17,363 bases of DNA, taken from NCBI GenBank assembly GCA_029210225.1, contig JARGOJ010000061.1:1-17363 (forward strand), read 5' to 3'. This DNA comes from Planctomycetota bacterium. GTDB lineage: Bacteria > Planctomycetota > J058 > JARGOJ01. The notes under the pieces were generated by a model. That model did no database searches. It had not been told where the DNA came from and worked only from the letters and a program-made list of their open reading frames with translations. The stretch's first letter is position 1. Each line of letters begins with the position of its first letter. The position numbers were made by a program, and so were the translations under genes. Shown here one piece after another: positions 1 to 8,028 of the stretch.

Positions 1-36
1 GCAAGATCTTACGAGGGTTGAAACGGACCATCAGTC

Positions 37-1176
37 ATGGAAGCCTCACCCCAATCAAATGATGCGGCCCAATCAAATTTGGCTAAACGACTTCTAAAGC
101 TGGGCGGCTTCCTCTTCTCCGCTCTCATACTCTACCTACTGTTTTGGCCAGTCGTCATCAATCCAATCGCTTGGCAGGCTCCTCCCAATCCCAAATACAC
201 CGGTCCGTTTAAAAGTAACACTCGCCTCGCAAAACTAGAATTGATCTCCGTCGGAGAGCATCATGGCCCGGAAGACCTCGCGGTCGACAAAGATGGACTG
301 GTCTATATTCCGAGTCATGACGGGCATATTCTTCGGTGGAATCCTCAGAATAAAAGCTGCGAGACTTGGATCAGCACTGGCGGGCGGCCCCTCGGGATTG
401 AGTTCGATGGTGCCGGTCAGTTAATCGTGGCCGATGCCTATCTCGGTTTGCTGTCGATTTCACCCAGCAAAGTCATCGTCGAGCTCGTCACTGAAGTTGA
501 CGGAAAGCCACTGAAATACGCCGACGACCTTGATGTCGCCAAGGACGGAAAGATCTACTTCTCCGATGCGTCCTCTCAGTTTGGAGCCAAAGAAAGTGGT
601 GGTACCTTAGAAGCAAGCTACTTGGACATATTGGAGCACCGCGGACATGGGCGATTGTTAGTCTATGATCCAAACACGAAAAAAACAGCGGTTCTCCTCT
701 CCGGAATTCAATTTGCCAACGGGGTTGCGGTTAGCCCCGAGCAAGATTTTGTGCTCGTGAATGAGACGGGTTCCTATCGGGTCTTAAAATATTGGTTGCT
801 TGGCCCGAAGAAAGGTCAGTCCGAGGTCCTTATCGAGAACCTCCCAGCCTTTCCCGACAACCTCTCGGCTGGTCAAGACGGTCGATTTTGGATCGGATTT
901 ATCGCGCCGAGAAATGACCTGATTGATCGCTGCGCCCCACACCCATTTCTGAGGTCTGTGATCGCTCGACTTCCCAAATTTCTCAAACCAAAGCCAGTAC
1001 ACTACAGCCACGTCATCGCCATTGATAAAAACGGCGTTGTGCTTCAAGACCTTCAAGACCCAACAGGACGCTTACCAAAGACCACCGGAGTCTATGAAGG
1101 AAACGATTTTTTATACCTAAGCAGCCTTGATGGAGCTGCCTTCGGCCGCCTCAATAAAAGCGATGCAGGCCTCTAA
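37..1176 (+). CDS. Membrane-anchored strictosidine synthase/SMP-30-like beta-propeller protein
   Basis: This 379-residue protein has one hydrophobic segment at about residues 21-42, so it is probably an N-terminally anchored protein with its bulk outside the cytoplasm. The rest matches the six-bladed propeller of the strictosidine synthase-like/SMP-30/gluconolactonase group, closest in character to APMAP-type proteins. Visible blade signatures are GPEDLAVDKDG (78-88), DDLDVAKDGKIYFSDAS (163-179), FANGVAVSPE (226-235) and PDNLS (273-277). E79, N228, D274 and N275 sit where this fold normally binds one divalent metal. Family members are esterases or lactonases, but the substrate cannot be read from sequence. 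The start is bounded by an in-frame stop at 19-21; no strong ribosome site precedes the ATG. The next gene is convergent, 12 nt away. Confidence 0.85.
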   Translation: MEASPQSNDAAQSNLAKRLLKLGGFLFSALILYLLFWPVVINPIAWQAPPNPKYTGPFKSNTRLAKLELISVGEHHGPEDLAVDKDGLVYIPSHDGHILRWNPQNKSCETWISTGGRPLGIEFDGAGQLIVADAYLGLLSISPSKVIVELVTEVDGKPLKYADDLDVAKDGKIYFSDASSQFGAKESGGTLEASYLDILEHRGHGRLLVYDPNTKKTAVLLSGIQFANGVAVSPEQDFVLVNETGSYRVLKYWLLGPKKGQSEVLIENLPAFPDNLSAGQDGRFWIGFIAPRNDLIDRCAPHPFLRSVIARLPKFLKPKPVHYSHVIAIDKNGVVLQDLQDPTGRLPKTTGVYEGNDFLYLSSLDGAAFGRLNKSDAGL

Positions 1177-1188
1177 GCGAGACCCGTT

Positions 1189-1497
1189 TTAGCCAGCTAA
1201 ACGCTGAGGAGTAAGCGTCAGTAAGGTTTTGAATTGCCGTTCAAAGGGGCGCTTCGACTTTGATTCCGGTTCGAATCCGGCCATCAAATAGTCGCGCATA
1301 ATGTCGTCTAAGATGGATGGTGGGCAGCGCCAAATCTTGCACAGTTGTCCGGTCGTCAAGTGATAACGAGGGCGCGCGCTCTTAATGCTCACGACCGACA
1401 CAATCCGCTGATTTCGAACGGTGACAAAAGTCTCGTCGCTCACGGCGACAAAATATTCTTCGTCAAACAAGTAAACGACGCCTAAGTCAAAGTTCAT
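1189..1497 (-). CDS. Small hypothetical protein with a possible helix-turn-helix
   Basis: I do not recognise this 102-residue protein as a family member. I chose the ATG at 1497 because GGGAG lies 6-7 nt upstream. A TTG at 1539 would add 14 residues but has no such site. The N-terminal half looks beta-rich (VVYLFDEEYFVAVSDETFVTV). Residues 49-72 (from TGQLCKIWRCPPSILDDIM onward) resemble the helix-turn-helix of excisionase or MerR-like proteins, in which a Thr-x-x-Leu-Ala-type helix is followed by 'sps-Leu'. The tail is basic. This similarity is judged by eye only. The gene is convergent with the propeller gene and co-directional with the metallophosphoesterase gene upstream, from which a 170-nt gap with small hairpins separates it. 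Confidence 0.6.
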   Translation of the reverse strand: MNFDLGVVYLFDEEYFVAVSDETFVTVRNQRIVSVVSIKSARPRYHLTTGQLCKIWRCPPSILDDIMRDYLMAGFEPESKSKRPFERQFKTLLTLTPQRLAG

Positions 1498-1610
1498 GAG
1501 TATCTCCCGATAGGTGTTTAGATCTTTCGGGAGAAGCAATCTTCAGACCAATGATTTTAGATGGTCCCAGGCCTTAGGAATCAACAAAGGTCCGTGGGAA
1601 ATCTTGGCAT

Positions 1611-1649
1611 TTTGCGAAACGCTAAGGGCTACGATTTGCGAAACGCAAA
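1611..1649. repeat. Two tandem copies of TTTGCGAAACGC, each forming a small hairpin
   Basis: TTTGCGAAACGC occurs exactly at 1611-1622 and again at 1635-1646. The second copy continues as a perfect inverted repeat, TTTGCG-AAA-CGCAAA (1635-1649). The first keeps the core GCG-AAA-CGC, followed by TAA. The pair lies in the spacer downstream of the metallophosphoesterase gene. It could fold in that gene's 3' transcript end, but no T-run follows on the minus strand, so a classical rho-independent terminator is not supported. Confidence 0.55.
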
Positions 1650-1668
1650 GCTTGGGAATTTTAGGGTC

Positions 1669-2688
1669 TTATGGACGTCTCGGCGCCTTGACCTGAAAGC
1701 GATCAATAATCCGGCCATCGATAGTCTTGAAGTAAAACTCGCCCATTAGCTCGTCACCCTTCGTTTCAAAGACTCCGAACAAGGCGCCGTGATTTGCGTC
1801 CTGATCCTTGGTGAAGATGCAGGCCCACCAGGGGCCATCCCGCTTTTGGACCCGGATACTCTGACCGCCAAGTCCAGACACAAAGACAAAGCTACGGCCT
1901 TCGTCCTTGGGCGTCTTAGGGTCGTCGATGGCGAGCTCTAAAGTGTTGGCCTTGCTGGCGACGAGGGGGATTTCACAGCGAGCGAGGAGATGAGTCCTTG
2001 AGTAGGAATGTTCGTGACCGGTTGCAATGATCGCGCCGGCTCTTCGCGACTCTTCATAGACATCCCAGCCGGTCCCATTCCCTTTTCCCCCCGCTTGCAT
2101 GTCTCGCTGATTCTTATGCCAGGAGGACACTCGCCAGGGGGCGGAGGACCTCGAGAATTGGTCGCGAATGAAGACTGCGTCGAGCTTCGGGTCGTTTCCG
2201 AGAAGGCCGGGGGCCGAGAAGACCATGAAAATTGTCTTAAAGGTCAAAGAGAAGCGGACCCCAGGGTCGCCTTGATACTCCATTCCAAGCCGCTTTAGTC
2301 GCGCCGCAATGAACGATTGGTAGCCATTTGGGCCGAAGAAGGCTTCCTCGTCATGATTCCCAATACAGGCGAAGTAGGGGAACTTTTCTCCGAGGACATC
2401 GTTGATTTGTTTCTCCCACCGCACGGGCCTGTCTCGATAGTCAAAGTCACCTTGGTGAAGAACGCAGTCGGCGCCCTCTGCTTTGATGAGCTCCAAGACG
2501 GCCCTTGAGTTCTTTCCATAGCCCTGATCACCGATGAAGGCTATGGTCACTGGCTTCGATTCCGGTCTCACCTTCGGCGCCTTGAGATTTGGAGCTGGGG
2601 ATAGATGTGGGTTGGCGCGAACCGGACCGCGGCAGGCGCAAAGGAAGAGCGCCAAGTTCGCGAACAAGATCAATTTCGAGCGAGGCAT
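1669..2688 (-). CDS. Purple acid phosphatase-like metallophosphoesterase lipoprotein
   Basis: This 339-residue calcineurin-like phosphoesterase carries the ordered metal-ligand motifs of purple acid phosphatases: GDQG (D54), GDFDY (D81, Y84), GNHD (N111, H112), WHKN (H191) and GHEHSYSR (H225, H227). The Tyr in the second motif and the GHxHxYxR ending separate it from generic calcineurin phosphatases and imply a di-metal centre with a Tyr-Fe ligand. The N-terminus is a hydrophobic signal ending LCAC (C19), a plausible lipobox, so a periplasmic lipoprotein is likely. A Pro-rich linker (about 21-45) precedes the catalytic domain. Phosphate monoesters are the usual substrates; the actual one is unknown. 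The gene starts at an ATG with AAGGG upstream, 20 nt after the CAP-domain gene, so the two probably share a transcript. Confidence 0.87.
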   Translation of the reverse strand: MPRSKLILFANLALFLCACRGPVRANPHLSPAPNLKAPKVRPESKPVTIAFIGDQGYGKNSRAVLELIKAEGADCVLHQGDFDYRDRPVRWEKQINDVLGEKFPYFACIGNHDEEAFFGPNGYQSFIAARLKRLGMEYQGDPGVRFSLTFKTIFMVFSAPGLLGNDPKLDAVFIRDQFSRSSAPWRVSSWHKNQRDMQAGGKGNGTGWDVYEESRRAGAIIATGHEHSYSRTHLLARCEIPLVASKANTLELAIDDPKTPKDEGRSFVFVSGLGGQSIRVQKRDGPWWACIFTKDQDANHGALFGVFETKGDELMGEFYFKTIDGRIIDRFQVKAPRRP

Positions 2689-2708
2689 GAATCAGCAACC
2701 CTTCGTTT

Positions 2709-3422
2709 TCAGGGGGCGTTCCCTCCGGCGCGAAAGTTCTGAACCCAATAGTCTCCAAAGCTTCCACCAGACGCATAACCCACACCGAGATGCGTCACGT
2801 TCGGGTTGAGCATGTTGGCCCGGTGGCCCGAAGAATTGATCCAGGCGTTGACCACGGCGTCGGGAGTGTTTTGTCCTGCAGCGATATTCTCCGCTGCGGT
2901 GGAATAGGTCGCGCCAATCATACCCATGCGAACAAAGGGAGAAAAGCCTGAGACGGTGTTTTGTCCCTGGGTGAAATCTTGGGTGTCATGATCAAAATAG
3001 CCTCGTCGGGCCATGTCTTCGGCGTGAACTTTCGCAGAGACGTCCAAGGCAGAGTCGGCGAAGAGCCTCGGTAGACCATTTTGAACGCGAAAGTCATTTG
3101 TCAGCTCAAGAACTCGATCGGCGAAGGCCTGCTCGGCGGCATCGTGGCTTCGAAGCTGACCGCTCGCAGGGTCATCATTAACAAACCAAGTATCCGGAAC
3201 CGTTCCTCCTTGTGGAACCGTCACCCCGCTGTTGTTTGTTTGAGTGCCGCCATTGTTCTGATTGCCTGAATTGGAACTGGTGTTTTGATTGCCGTTTGGA
3301 CTAGCAACGGGCGCCGGACCGCCGCCGCCTCCTCCACCTGAGCTTCCACCGCAACCTGCGGCGAGGACCAAAAAACTGACGATGACGGCGTGCCGTCCGA
3401 TTTTCTCGAAGATTGAAGTCAT
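2709..3422 (-). CDS. CAP/SCP (PR-1-like) domain lipoprotein
   Basis: This 237-residue secreted protein starts at the ATG at 3422; a TTG at 3434 in the same frame has its purine stretch directly abutting and is less likely. The signal peptide ends in LAAGC (C24), a classic lipobox. Next comes a low-complexity tether rich in Gly, then Asn/Gln/Ser/Thr (about 25-68), suited to spanning the envelope. The CAP domain (about 102-235) shows HAEDMARRGYFDHD (H133), AAENIA (E178), a SSGHRANMLNP block (H200), LGVGYA and YWVQNF. The two His and one Glu form the usual CAP cavity tetrad. Bacterial members (YkwD/CAP superfamily) are common, but their biochemical role is mostly unsettled. It is the first gene of a likely two-gene unit with the phosphatase. 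Confidence 0.88.
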   Translation of the reverse strand: MTSIFEKIGRHAVIVSFLVLAAGCGGSSGGGGGGGPAPVASPNGNQNTSSNSGNQNNGGTQTNNSGVTVPQGGTVPDTWFVNDDPASGQLRSHDAAEQAFADRVLELTNDFRVQNGLPRLFADSALDVSAKVHAEDMARRGYFDHDTQDFTQGQNTVSGFSPFVRMGMIGATYSTAAENIAAGQNTPDAVVNAWINSSGHRANMLNPNVTHLGVGYASGGSFGDYWVQNFRAGGNAP

Positions 3423-3823
3423 CTTATTTCTCAACTTCCCAATATAGCGTTGTTACAAATGAATGTAATTAAAATCCAATTCCTACATTGCAAACTTTGA
3501 TGAGAAATCTAACTCACTGATTCTTGCGGGACAGGACAGCCACCAAACAAAGTTCTTACCTCATTCATAACGGATTCGTCACTCTATTGCGAGGTCAATA
3601 TTTTTCAATTATTTCAATCTTGCGTTAATCGCTTTTCTCCGAAACACAATTGAGAGAAATGAATCGAGAGGCAATCCTCAAGAACGAACTTTTTGGATTC
3701 GGTCAGAAAGAAAGATCTCGTAAGAAACAGAGACTTTGAGTTTATTCAAAAAAAATTGAAAGAAAGTGACCTCGCCCGGAAACCTAGATCGCATAGGCCC
3801 TGAAATTTAGGAAGAGAAGCGCC
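3423..3823. other. Divergent intergenic region without a recognisable gene
   Basis: This 401-bp, relatively AT-rich spacer separates the minus-strand CAP gene from the plus-strand 513-aa gene, so it should hold a promoter for each. I found no -35/-10 pair good enough to call. A TATATT on the minus strand (about 3441-3446) is a possible -10 for the CAP gene but lacks a convincing -35. I see no open frame with a ribosome site, no strong terminator, and no RNA structure beyond short A-rich runs. Confidence 0.5.
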
Positions 3824-5365
3824 ATGCCAACAAATTTGACTTCAAAAATGAGCTTCGTCGTCTTGCTGACTGTCATAGCGACCACGAATCCAGCCTTCGC
3901 AGATCCTGAGGGAAAGACAACGACGGATCATGCTTTCCTCGACTACATACAGCCCGCGGGCCTAAGGCCGTACTATCTGATCGATGTCCGCGCTTTGAAG
4001 AACAAACCGTTGAGCGGCCCGCTCACAGTTGTTTTCAGACGCTCAGGAGTCAAGGAGCCGCTCTTCGAAGTGACTTTGAAGAAGAGCCCTGGAACCGAGC
4101 TGATCTTTCGTCGACGCTGTGACAGAGAGCGTATTTCTCCAGGCAACTATTCACTTTCCTTTTATCAGGGTCCTTTGACAACGAAGGATCCCAGTAAAAC
4201 TAAGAATCACCAACGGAACCACCTTGGCGCCCTTGTCAAACGCTTCACCTTTTCGGTGAAAGCCGCCCTAAAAGCCAGAGTGCTGGCCTACTATCAAGAG
4301 AAGTTCTCTGATACCCATAGGGTCTCACCCTCTATCATCGTCGTGGGTCATGTGAAGGGCTTCCCCTTCCAAAGTCACATTGATATTCGCTATCGCTACG
4401 GACGAACCGGGCGATTCTCATCCTGGCAAAAGGCAATCGTCAACGAGAACCAGCATATTGAATCGACCCTCTCACTCAAAGAGAGCGAGATGACCTCCGA
4501 TTACGTTCAATTGGAATGCTCATTGAATCTCGCCGAACAAAAACCGAGAGTTAAAGATTGGTTCGCACGCAACAAAGGATTCGACAAGGGAAAGCGCCAC
4601 CCCCTCGAAGCGATCACCGTGATCCTCCCTATTAAGAAACTAGGGCCATTTCGAAGCTCTCTCTTTCGGGTTCGATTTGGAGTGAAGTGGAACGCCCGCC
4701 TCAGCTTCTCTGGAATAAAAAACGGTTTCCCCCAAGGAACGCGCCTCGACATCAGGTTTGCGCCGGAGGGCAATCGTCAACATATTGCTTGGTACCGCGC
4801 AATCAACAACGCCGATGGAAGCTATCATGGTCAAAGCTCTGTCTTCACAAAGCAGCTCCCCCCAGGCCTCTACAAGGTTCAGGTTTGGATCAAAATGAGA
4901 GGACAGAGTCGGGCCCAGCAGCGCTGGTTTGTGTTGAACAAAGGTTGGACTCGAAGTCACAGCGAACTATTAAAAACGCTCTCCCTAAGAATCGGTAGCG
5001 CCGCCGAGGAACGGGTCTTTATCGAGAAAACACGAGCAACACTGCTCAGCTTCGCAAAGTCGCTGAAGAAGCAAGTGAAGGCGATTGAGGCCCTCTACAA
5101 CGAGAAATATGCGGGAACGATGAAAGAGAATGACAAGAAGCATGAACTCATTCTCAAGGCGTTAAGCGCCCTTCAACGAAAAAACTATAACTGGCGTCGA
5201 GAATATCTGGCCTTGCCCTTTGAGGGAGAGCGCCGTCAGATCATCTCTTTGCTGGCAAGCCAGGTCAAGCTGCTCAGAGTCTGTCTAGACCCCGAGGTTG
5301 AGCTCGATGCGCTCATTAAACAAACGAAGACGAGCGCTGATGCCCTCATTGAAAAACTCCAGTAG
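3824..5365 (+). CDS. Exported protein of unknown function with an internal tandem duplication
   Basis: I do not recognise the family of this 513-residue protein. A signal peptide (1-26, ending NPAFA before D27) indicates export, and GGAAGAG upstream supports the ATG. Residues about 171-253 and 294-375 are clearly related: GFP near the start, then xDIR, a Trp-x-x-Ala-Ile-x-Asn stretch, a VQ strand, and WF-x(2)-NKG at the end. An earlier segment (about 50-113) ending SPGNYSLSFY resembles the PPGLYKVQVW part of the second repeat and may be a third, diverged copy. These look like beta-sandwich modules, possibly binding domains. The C-terminal 120 residues are charged and predicted helical or coiled. 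The gene is flanked by a divergent spacer and a convergent oxidoreductase gene, so context does not suggest a role. Confidence 0.8.
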   Translation: MPTNLTSKMSFVVLLTVIATTNPAFADPEGKTTTDHAFLDYIQPAGLRPYYLIDVRALKNKPLSGPLTVVFRRSGVKEPLFEVTLKKSPGTELIFRRRCDRERISPGNYSLSFYQGPLTTKDPSKTKNHQRNHLGALVKRFTFSVKAALKARVLAYYQEKFSDTHRVSPSIIVVGHVKGFPFQSHIDIRYRYGRTGRFSSWQKAIVNENQHIESTLSLKESEMTSDYVQLECSLNLAEQKPRVKDWFARNKGFDKGKRHPLEAITVILPIKKLGPFRSSLFRVRFGVKWNARLSFSGIKNGFPQGTRLDIRFAPEGNRQHIAWYRAINNADGSYHGQSSVFTKQLPPGLYKVQVWIKMRGQSRAQQRWFVLNKGWTRSHSELLKTLSLRIGSAAEERVFIEKTRATLLSFAKSLKKQVKAIEALYNEKYAGTMKENDKKHELILKALSALQRKNYNWRREYLALPFEGERRQIISLLASQVKLLRVCLDPEVELDALIKQTKTSADALIEKLQ

Positions 5366-5390
5366 GGCCGTCTTCGGCGGCTCTATCATT
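5364..5390 (+). terminator. Weak hairpin at the end of the exported-protein gene
   Basis: AGGGCCG (5364-5370) pairs with CGGCTCT (5378-5384) with one G-T wobble around a 7-nt loop, starting inside the stop codon. It is followed by ATCATTT rather than a true T-run. It lies between convergent genes and could stop plus-strand transcription, but the weak tail keeps this tentative. Confidence 0.35.
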
Positions 5391-5402
5391 TAAGGGGCTG
5401 CT

Positions 5403-7505
5403 CTAGGCCAATAATTCAATGGGGACGCCATTTACCGCGGCGTTCCCAGACAATGGATCGAGAGCTTTGTCATCAGTGATGTCGTTTACGCTTACTCCGG
5501 GATGCTTCGCGGCGACATCTAATTGAATCCCTTCCCGATCATGACCCCATCCGTGAGGCAAGCTAACGACTCCGGGCATCATCTCCAAGCTTGCCTTGGC
5601 CATCACCCTCAATGATCCGACACGAGAGCGCGCCGTGACAAGCTGTCCATCTTTCAATTGGCGCTTTGCTAGATCGTCAGGATGCACCAAAAGCACACAG
5701 CGATCCTCTCCTTTAACCAATCGCAGGCTGTTGTGCATCCACGAATTGTTGCTACGAAGATGGCGACGACCAATGAGCACCAATTCCGGAGCGTCGTTCT
5801 TTTCCATTTCTTCAGTTAAGCGCTTCAAATCAGAGACGAACATCGGTGGAGCCAATGCAATCTTCTTGTCCTTTGTCTGCAATCGTTCGGGTAGTTGAGC
5901 TTGAAGCGCGCCTAAGTCCATGCCGTGGGGATGCTCTTTCAGGGCTTTCAAGGAGAGCTTCTTTTCGTGTCCTTGTCCATAGGGCCCCATTCTGAGCGCT
6001 CCGTCAACGACCTGATCGGGACTAAAATCGGGGCCTGGGTCAATGTCCATAGCGGCGCAAAACGACTTACTAAGACCTCGCAAGATCTCCCAATCATGAA
6101 GGGTGCCTTCGTCGATTGGGAGAGTCGCGGGACTGTATTTCACAGTATTTCTAACGGCAAAGATCGGGAAGACCATGTCAAAGTAATTGTGTTGAAGCGG
6201 CGAGCTGGGAGGGAGAATGATGTCGGCGTGACGGGTGCTCTCATTGATATAGGGATCGATCGAGACCATGAAGTCCAATTGATCAAGTGCTTTTTCTAAT
6301 TGCTTGCCATTGGGTGTGGACAGGACTGGGTTCCCAGCGATGGTCATAAGTCCCCGAATTTGGCCCTCTCCAGGAGTCAATATCTCTTCAGCAAGAGCCG
6401 CTGCTGGGAGTTCGCCGTGACACTCGGGATATTGACTCACCCGGGATTGCCAAACATTGTAGTGACCTCGTCGGGTCTCCGGTGAGCCGACAAGATCGAA
6501 GGCTGGCTTTGTAAACATAGCGCCTCCCGGGCGATCGACATTCCCAGTAAGGATGTTGACTAACTGTATGAGCCACTGACAAAGGGTTCCGTATATTTGC
6601 GTGGAGAGTCCCATGCGCCCATAACAAACCGCAGACGGCGCCTTTGCAAAGTCGCGTGTGAGCCGCTTAATGGTCTCTGCGTCGATCCCCGTCCATGAAG
6701 CCACTGATTCCGGTGTAAAGCTTTCAAACTGGGCTTCAAGGGTTTCAAACTGCGTTGAAATGGGCTCTAACAAGGCCAAATCAACGAGCTTCTCTGCAAA
6801 AAGTGTATGAATCATTGCCGCGAGGAAAGCGGCATCCGTCGCGGGGCGGATAAAGTGGTGTTCGGAGGCGACCTTGGCCGTCTCAGTCGCCCGCGGGTCA
6901 ATCACGACGACCGTGCCCCGTTCTAAGACGGCCTTCAGGCGCTTTCTAACATTCGGTACCGTCATAAGGCTGCCATTGGAGGCGAGGGGATTGCCGCCCA
7001 TGATCAGGAAGTAGTCGGTCCGGTCAATGTCGGGAATAGGAATCAGAAATTGATGACCGTACATAAGATAGGCGACGAGCATGTGGGGAAGTTGATCGAC
7101 CGAGCTCGCCGAGAAGCGGTTTCTTGTCTTCAGAGTTTTCAATAGGGGAATGCCGGCGATCATAATGCCGTAGTTGTGGGCCGCGGGATTGCCAAGATAC
7201 ACACCGAAGGCATCCCGACCAAATTCACTTTGAATGCCTTGAATCTTCTCCGTAATTAAACTGAAAGCATCATCCCAACTGATCGTTTCCCATTGATCAC
7301 CGATGCGACGAACCGGCTGCCGTAGTCGATTGGGGTCATTGTGCAGATCGGCGAGCGCGGTTGCTTTGGGGCAGATATAGCCGCCACTGAAAGGGTCCTG
7401 TTTATCCCCGATAATCGACGAGACTTCGCCATCCTTGACAGTGATTTCCAAGCCACACATAGCTTCACAGAGGTGGCAATTACGATAGTGGAGGGACTCG
7501 GACAT
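5403..7505 (-). CDS. Molybdopterin oxidoreductase (formate dehydrogenase/BisC-like family), [4Fe-4S]
   Basis: This is a roughly 700-residue member of the DMSO reductase superfamily. The N-terminal Cys-x2-Cys-x3-Cys (C10, C13, C17), with C45 in CPKA, forms a [4Fe-4S] site; K47 matches the Lys that lies between cluster and pterin in formate dehydrogenases. Typical core segments follow: WETISWDDA, GNPAAHN, LIMGGNPLAS, VVVIDPRATETA, ADIILPPSSPLQ, and a C-terminal dinucleotide-binding domain ending with LPHGWGH and SGNAAVNGVPIEL. At the Mo-ligand position (SSVDQLPH) there is Asp137, not Cys or SeCys. No Tat signal is visible, so it is probably cytoplasmic. No FeS, membrane or cofactor-insertion partner is adjacent, so the substrate is unknown. 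The start is uncertain: GTG at 7517 adds four residues, and neither start has a strong ribosome site. Confidence 0.88.
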   Translation of the reverse strand: MSESLHYRNCHLCEAMCGLEITVKDGEVSSIIGDKQDPFSGGYICPKATALADLHNDPNRLRQPVRRIGDQWETISWDDAFSLITEKIQGIQSEFGRDAFGVYLGNPAAHNYGIMIAGIPLLKTLKTRNRFSASSVDQLPHMLVAYLMYGHQFLIPIPDIDRTDYFLIMGGNPLASNGSLMTVPNVRKRLKAVLERGTVVVIDPRATETAKVASEHHFIRPATDAAFLAAMIHTLFAEKLVDLALLEPISTQFETLEAQFESFTPESVASWTGIDAETIKRLTRDFAKAPSAVCYGRMGLSTQIYGTLCQWLIQLVNILTGNVDRPGGAMFTKPAFDLVGSPETRRGHYNVWQSRVSQYPECHGELPAAALAEEILTPGEGQIRGLMTIAGNPVLSTPNGKQLEKALDQLDFMVSIDPYINESTRHADIILPPSSPLQHNYFDMVFPIFAVRNTVKYSPATLPIDEGTLHDWEILRGLSKSFCAAMDIDPGPDFSPDQVVDGALRMGPYGQGHEKKLSLKALKEHPHGMDLGALQAQLPERLQTKDKKIALAPPMFVSDLKRLTEEMEKNDAPELVLIGRRHLRSNNSWMHNSLRLVKGEDRCVLLVHPDDLAKRQLKDGQLVTARSRVGSLRVMAKASLEMMPGVVSLPHGWGHDREGIQLDVAAKHPGVSVNDITDDKALDPLSGNAAVNGVPIELLA

Positions 7506-7643
7506 CTTCGGGCTCACTTTTCTTTCAGTATCAGAAATGAACAGTGAGACATTTATAGCAAAGTCACGAGGAAGACTTGAACGGTTTCTGAGAAAGATGA
7601 CAGCTGATGAATACGGCGCTCTTCAGGCACAAAGCCCTTGTTC

Positions 7644-7889
7644 TCAGGAGCCGAGTAGTTTTTTAACCAAGGACTTTATCAGCTGATTTTCGAGGGATTT
7701 GGTCCGCTCATTGAGCTCTTCATTTGAGTAAACACCTTCGGGAACATTGCCGAAGAGCGTTTTTCCAGTGGCCTTGTGAGAAACCCGCACCAATCGTGAA
7801 ATCAAATTTGCTCCACGTAAACCTGGGTGAATTGCATGAAAGGTTTGCCAGCGTGAGACAATGTCGTGTTTGTTTAGCTTTTGAATCAT
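7644..7889 (-). CDS. Small basic hypothetical protein
   Basis: I do not recognise this 81-residue protein. It is very probably real: AGGAGTT lies 6 nt before the ATG, and no strong start competes. It is Lys/Arg-rich with no signal peptide or membrane segment, so it should be cytoplasmic. The C-terminal third (about 56-79: NEELNERTKSLENQLIKSLV, then KKLL) looks like a single amphipathic helix. A central HPGLRGANLISRLVRVSH stretch (about 21-38) could also be helical. It sits 126 nt before the oxidoreductase start and 139 nt after the 135-aa gene, both on the same strand. Those gaps are wide enough that a shared transcript is not assured. Confidence 0.65.
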   Translation of the reverse strand: MIQKLNKHDIVSRWQTFHAIHPGLRGANLISRLVRVSHKATGKTLFGNVPEGVYSNEELNERTKSLENQLIKSLVKKLLGS

Positions 7890-8028
7890 GGAATAACTCC
7901 TTTACTTGAGATTCATTCCATAAGACGCGCTGTTGGTCCTAATAGTGTCAGACAAAATCTAGCGAGGAAACAACGTCAAGACACGAGCGCCATTCATTCG
8001 CTCTCAATGAGGAAGATTCAATGGCTGC

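Noticed and set aside
1514..1749. Two short plus-strand frames over the spacer with tandem hairpins
   Set aside because: They overlap each other and the flanking minus-strand genes, and show no protein features.
3706..3766. Direct repeat GAAAGAAAG at 3706-3714 and 3758-3766
   Set aside because: It is simple purine-rich sequence in an A-rich spacer and carries no further structure.
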